Below are positions 61,681-64,000 of a stretch of 64,000 nucleotides of DNA, in pieces. The notes under the pieces were generated by a model. That model was given only the letters and a program-made list of their open reading frames with translations, searched no databases and had not been told where the DNA came from. Location of the stretch: assembly GCF_014203705.1 (NCBI RefSeq), contig NZ_JACHJR010000001.1:1116001-1180000 (forward strand), read 5' to 3'. Position numbers and translations under genes: made by a program. The stretch comes from Kitasatospora gansuensis (GTDB taxonomy: Bacteria > Actinomycetota > Actinomycetes > Streptomycetales > Streptomycetaceae). Position 1 is the first letter of the stretch, and each line of letters opens with the position of its first letter.

Positions 61681-62432
61681 CCGTCTACTTCATCGGCGCG
61701 GGCCCCGGCGCCGCCGACCTGATCACCCTGCGCGGCCAGCGCCGGATCGCCGCCAGCCCGGTCTGCCTGTACGCGGGCAGCCTGGTCCCGCGCGAGCTGC
61801 TCGCCGAGTGCCCGCCCGGCGCCCGCCTGATCGACACCGCCGACCTGAACCTCGATCAGATCGTCGCCGAACTGGTCCGCGCCCACCAGGCCGGCCAGGA
61901 CGTGGCCCGGCTGCACTCCGGCGACCCGTCCGTGTTCAGCGCGGTCGCCGAGCAGATGCGACGCCTCGACGCGGCGGGCGTCCCGTACGAGGTGATCCCC
62001 GGCGTACCCGCCTTCGCCGCCGCCGCGGCCGCGCTCAAGCGCGAGCTGACCGTCCCGACGGTGGGTCAGACCGTCATCCTCACCCGGGTCTCCCGCCAGG
62101 CCACCCCGATGCCCGAGGGCGAGGACCTGGCCACCCTCGGCCGCAGCGGCGCCCTGCTGGTACTGCACCTGGCGACCCGCTACGTGGAGAGCGTGGTCGA
62201 GGAGCTGCTCCCGCACTACGGCGCCGACTGCCCCGCCGCCGTCGTCGCGATGGCCAGCCGCCCCGACGAACTGGTCCTGCGCGGCACCCTCGGCGACATC
62301 GCCGCCCAGGTCAAGGAGGCGGGCGTCCTGCGCACCGCCGTCATCCTGGTCGGCCGTACCCTGGGCGCCTCCCAGTTCCGCGACAGCCACCTCTACTCGG
62401 CCGACCGCAACCGCGACCACACCTGCGACTGA
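61677..62432 (+). CDS. cobM: Precorrin-4 C11-methyltransferase
   Basis: Tetrapyrrole methylase of 251 aa (CobM/CbiF): MTVYFIGAGPGAADLITLRG at the N-terminus, HSGDPSVFSA near residue 80, the VIPGVPAFAAAAAAL segment near 105 and the family's RVSRQATPMP near 138. It transfers a methyl group to C11 of precorrin-4. The ATG overlaps the cobL stop by four bases. A long palindromic repeat follows after 18 bp. The remaining cobalamin genes are not in the window. Confidence 0.93.
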   Translation: MTVYFIGAGPGAADLITLRGQRRIAASPVCLYAGSLVPRELLAECPPGARLIDTADLNLDQIVAELVRAHQAGQDVARLHSGDPSVFSAVAEQMRRLDAAGVPYEVIPGVPAFAAAAAALKRELTVPTVGQTVILTRVSRQATPMPEGEDLATLGRSGALLVLHLATRYVESVVEELLPHYGADCPAAVVAMASRPDELVLRGTLGDIAAQVKEAGVLRTAVILVGRTLGASQFRDSHLYSADRNRDHTCD

Positions 62433-62449
62433 GCAGACGGTCCGGAAGA

Positions 62450-62564
62450 CAGGGGCTCGGGGAACTGCGACGCCAGCCTCGTAAAAGGTGATCCGTGCGT
62501 AGGTGGGCAGGCACTTTCGCAGTGACCCGCACGCCAGATCTCCTCGCAGTTCCCCGAGCCCCTG
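62450..62564. repeat. Long palindromic intergenic repeat
   Basis: Two perfect 21-bp inverted arms (62450-62470 and 62544-62564; core CTCGGGGAACTGCGA) enclose 73 bases in which GATC/CGTGCG and CGCACG/GATC pair further, giving one long imperfect hairpin. It fills the gap between the convergent cobM and cytochrome b genes. The arm sequence resembles the abundant GGGGAACTGCG-type dispersed repeats of Streptomyces genomes, so this may be a MITE-like element doubling as terminator. Short frames within it are artefacts. Confidence 0.85.
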
Positions 62565-62605
62565 GATAGTGCAACCGAGCACCCTGCAAAAGGCACAGCC
62601 CGAGA

Positions 62606-63202
62606 TCAGTGCCAGTCCGGGTGCTCCCGCGTCGCCCAGTCCCGGTCCACGCTCCCGGTACGCATACCCCGCCGCGCCTCCGGATCCTTGACCGCCAGCC
62701 AGACGTGCCCGGCGACCGCGATCGCCACGCCCACCGCGAGCCAGTCGTGGACGAAGGTGGCGCCGGTCCGCCAGAGCAGCGGGGCGAGGTGGGTGAACCA
62801 CATCAGCAGCCCGGTGCCGAGCATCACCAGCACGGCGCCCGCCGTCCAGGCGGCGTACAGCTTCTGGCCCGCGTTGAACTTGCCCGCCGGGCGGCGGTAC
62901 GAGCGTCGCCGGACCGCCCGCAGCCAGTCCCGGTCGACTGCCGAGAAGCGGTTCAACCGCCGAAGGTCGGCGCGCAGCGCCCGGGAGGCCAGCCCGAGCA
63001 GCAGCGGCACCGGCAGCAGCAGTCCCGACCACTCGTGCACCAGCACCACCAGCCTTCGGCGGCCGACCAGTTGGGACAGCGGCGGGTAGTACAGGAAGGC
63101 CGCCGTCACCAGACAGCTCAGCATCAGCGCGGCGGTCACCCGGTGCACCCACCGCTCGGCGGGACTGAACCGCGGGACCCGGGTCTCAGACGGTGGGGGC
63201 AT
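62606..63202 (-). CDS. Cytochrome b561/formate dehydrogenase gamma-like membrane protein
   Basis: A membrane di-heme b-type cytochrome candidate of 198 aa. It has four predicted helices, starting RWVHRVTAALMLSCLVTAAFLYY (His in helix 1), VVLVHEWSGLLLPVPLLLGLA (His in helix 2), then AGAVLVMLGTGLLMWFTHLAP and FVHDWLAVGVAIAVAGHVWLAV. Conserved His pairs in helices 1, 2 and 4 suit heme ligation. It would pass electrons between quinol and the molybdopterin protein encoded just upstream, whose 3' end it overlaps by 17 bp. ATG 63202 is preferred over an in-frame start at 63244, which would overlap by 59 bp. Confidence 0.82.
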   Translation of the reverse strand: MPPPSETRVPRFSPAERWVHRVTAALMLSCLVTAAFLYYPPLSQLVGRRRLVVLVHEWSGLLLPVPLLLGLASRALRADLRRLNRFSAVDRDWLRAVRRRSYRRPAGKFNAGQKLYAAWTAGAVLVMLGTGLLMWFTHLAPLLWRTGATFVHDWLAVGVAIAVAGHVWLAVKDPEARRGMRTGSVDRDWATREHPDWH

Positions 63203-63896
63203 CGTCACGTCCGTTCGACTTCCCCACCCAGGCATCGACGTCATATCCCAGGTGCTCCCAGTAGCCGGGCTCCACCGCGGAGGTCACGGTGATCCCCGAC
63301 AGCCACTTCGCGGACTTGTAGAAGTACATCGGCGCCACATACAGCCGCACCGGGCCCCCGTGCTCGTGGCTGACCGGGGCGTCCTGCATCCGCAGCGCCA
63401 CCAGCACGTCGTCCCGGCGGGCCTGATCGAGCGTCAGGCTCTCGCTGTACGCCCCGTCGAAGCAGCTGAACCGGACCGCCGTAGCACCGGGCCGGACCCC
63501 GGCGGCGTCCAGCAGATCCGCCAGCCTGACCCCCTCGAACGGGGTAGCGGGCACCCGCCAGCCGGTCACGCACTGCACGTCGCGGACGATCCGGCGCTGC
63601 GGCAGCGCCTGCAGCTCGGGCAGCCGGTAGCTCGCCGGACGGTCCACCAGGCCGTCCACGGTCAGGGTGTAGTCGGCGGCCGTCCTGGGCGTCACCGAGC
63701 TGACCACCGAGTAGTACCGGAAGCCGCCGCCCCCGGGCAGCAGGCCGGCCAGCCCGGTCGGGTCCTTGCTGGTCACGGCCTCCACCCCGCGCTGCAGGTA
63801 CGGCCCGGCCGCGACCCCGGCCACGCCGAGCCCGAGCATGGCGAGCACCACCCGCCGCCCGACCGGCGCACCCGATGTCCCACCGTCATCCGTCAC
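63186..63896 (-). CDS. Molybdopterin-dependent oxidoreductase (sulfite oxidase/MsrP-like)
   Basis: An exported oxidoreductase of 236 aa. The N-terminus has an Arg-Arg pair followed by a hydrophobic stretch (VGRRVVLAMLGLGVAG), a likely Tat signal. The sulfite-oxidase-type molybdopterin domain follows, with the molybdenum-ligating Cys in RDVQCVTGW near residue 107 and ARRDDVLVALRMQDAPVSHEHGGPVRLYVAP further on. The GTG at 63896 is the start. Paired with the cytochrome b gene it forms a membrane-linked reductase, probably of sulfoxides (protein methionine sulfoxide) or a related substrate. Confidence 0.87.
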   Translation of the reverse strand: MTDDGGTSGAPVGRRVVLAMLGLGVAGVAAGPYLQRGVEAVTSKDPTGLAGLLPGGGGFRYYSVVSSVTPRTAADYTLTVDGLVDRPASYRLPELQALPQRRIVRDVQCVTGWRVPATPFEGVRLADLLDAAGVRPGATAVRFSCFDGAYSESLTLDQARRDDVLVALRMQDAPVSHEHGGPVRLYVAPMYFYKSAKWLSGITVTSAVEPGYWEHLGYDVDAWVGKSNGRDDAPTV

Positions 63897-64000
63897 ACCC
63901 CGATTCGACCAGTTCCGGAGCCCCCTGGCCAGAGCCGACCGCCGAACGTCAGACTCTCGTCATCTCTCACCCAACCACCGCGACCGTCCCGACCGGGGCG

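Noticed and set aside
60424..62432. Idea that cobL-cobM belong to the NRPS cluster to supply B12 for glutamate mutase
   Set aside because: They are 9 kb beyond the cluster terminator with unrelated genes and a mobile element between; the other cobalamin genes are not here, so it is more likely a housekeeping locus.
62341..62596. Small minus-strand ORFs in the cobM/cytochrome gap
   Set aside because: They run through the palindromic repeat and into cobM, have no ribosome-binding site and no plausible protein features.

Overview
This window is a piece of a high-GC actinomycete chromosome, almost certainly Streptomyces or Kitasatospora. The signs are G/C-ending codons throughout, GTG/TTG starts, two rare TTA (bldA-type) codons, a geosmin synthase, a six-module NRPS, MsiK-style sugar ABC operons that lack their own ATPase, and many secreted glycosidases. 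The window opens inside a gene: the first reading frame is the rest of a sugar-binding lipoprotein whose lipobox cysteine is the first codon seen.

Layout. (1) 1-7289, plus strand: a fructan (levan/inulin) uptake and degradation operon with a binding protein, two permeases, an intracellular GH32-like enzyme, a secreted levanase and a PfkB-type sugar kinase. (2) 7323-15532: a second sugar system organised as a divergon around a LacI-family repressor. A GH5 enzyme with CBM13 (probable beta-1,6-galactanase) and a binding lipoprotein face left; two permeases and a GH42 beta-galactosidase face right. Three copies of an 18-bp palindrome close to GATGTTTACGTAAACATC mark all the promoters. (3) 15568-21650: mixed accessory genes, namely GNAT acetyltransferase, two membrane proteins (one DUF4239), a secreted M9 collagenase, a LuxR-type regulator with a TTA codon, and a 60-residue exported peptide. 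(4) 21833-51553: an NRPS biosynthetic cluster. A short HTH-ATPase regulator is followed by a tightly overlapping block: glutamate mutase S and E, a stand-alone AsnRS-like catalytic domain, a glutamate-synthase FMN domain lacking its Fe-S cysteines, an MFS exporter and an amidase. After these come MbtH, two giant NRPSs (C-A-T x3, then C-A-T x3-TE), a SnoaL-like protein and a branched-chain aminotransferase, closed by a strong terminator. (5) 51847-55595: a family 2B encapsulin shell gene followed by a two-domain geosmin synthase, with a long hairpin between them. (6) 55704-64000: a proline-rich exported protein, a second DUF4239 protein, two small hypotheticals, a solitary TnpB element with intact catalytic residues, a methyltransferase, cobL-cobM of cobalamin synthesis, a large palindromic repeat, and a cytochrome b / molybdopterin oxidoreductase pair.

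How the genes work together. The first two regions each couple extracellular depolymerisation to ABC import and intracellular hydrolysis. In the NRPS cluster the mutase should turn glutamate into 3-methylaspartate, and the AsnRS-like and FMN proteins are placed to modify it. The three A domains of the first NRPS share one predicted pocket (valine-like) and those of the second share another, so the product looks repetitive; the cluster product cannot be named from sequence alone. The encapsulin-geosmin synthase pair suggests terpene synthesis inside a protein shell. No tRNA, rRNA or CRISPR array was found, and no gap between genes exceeds 300 bases.
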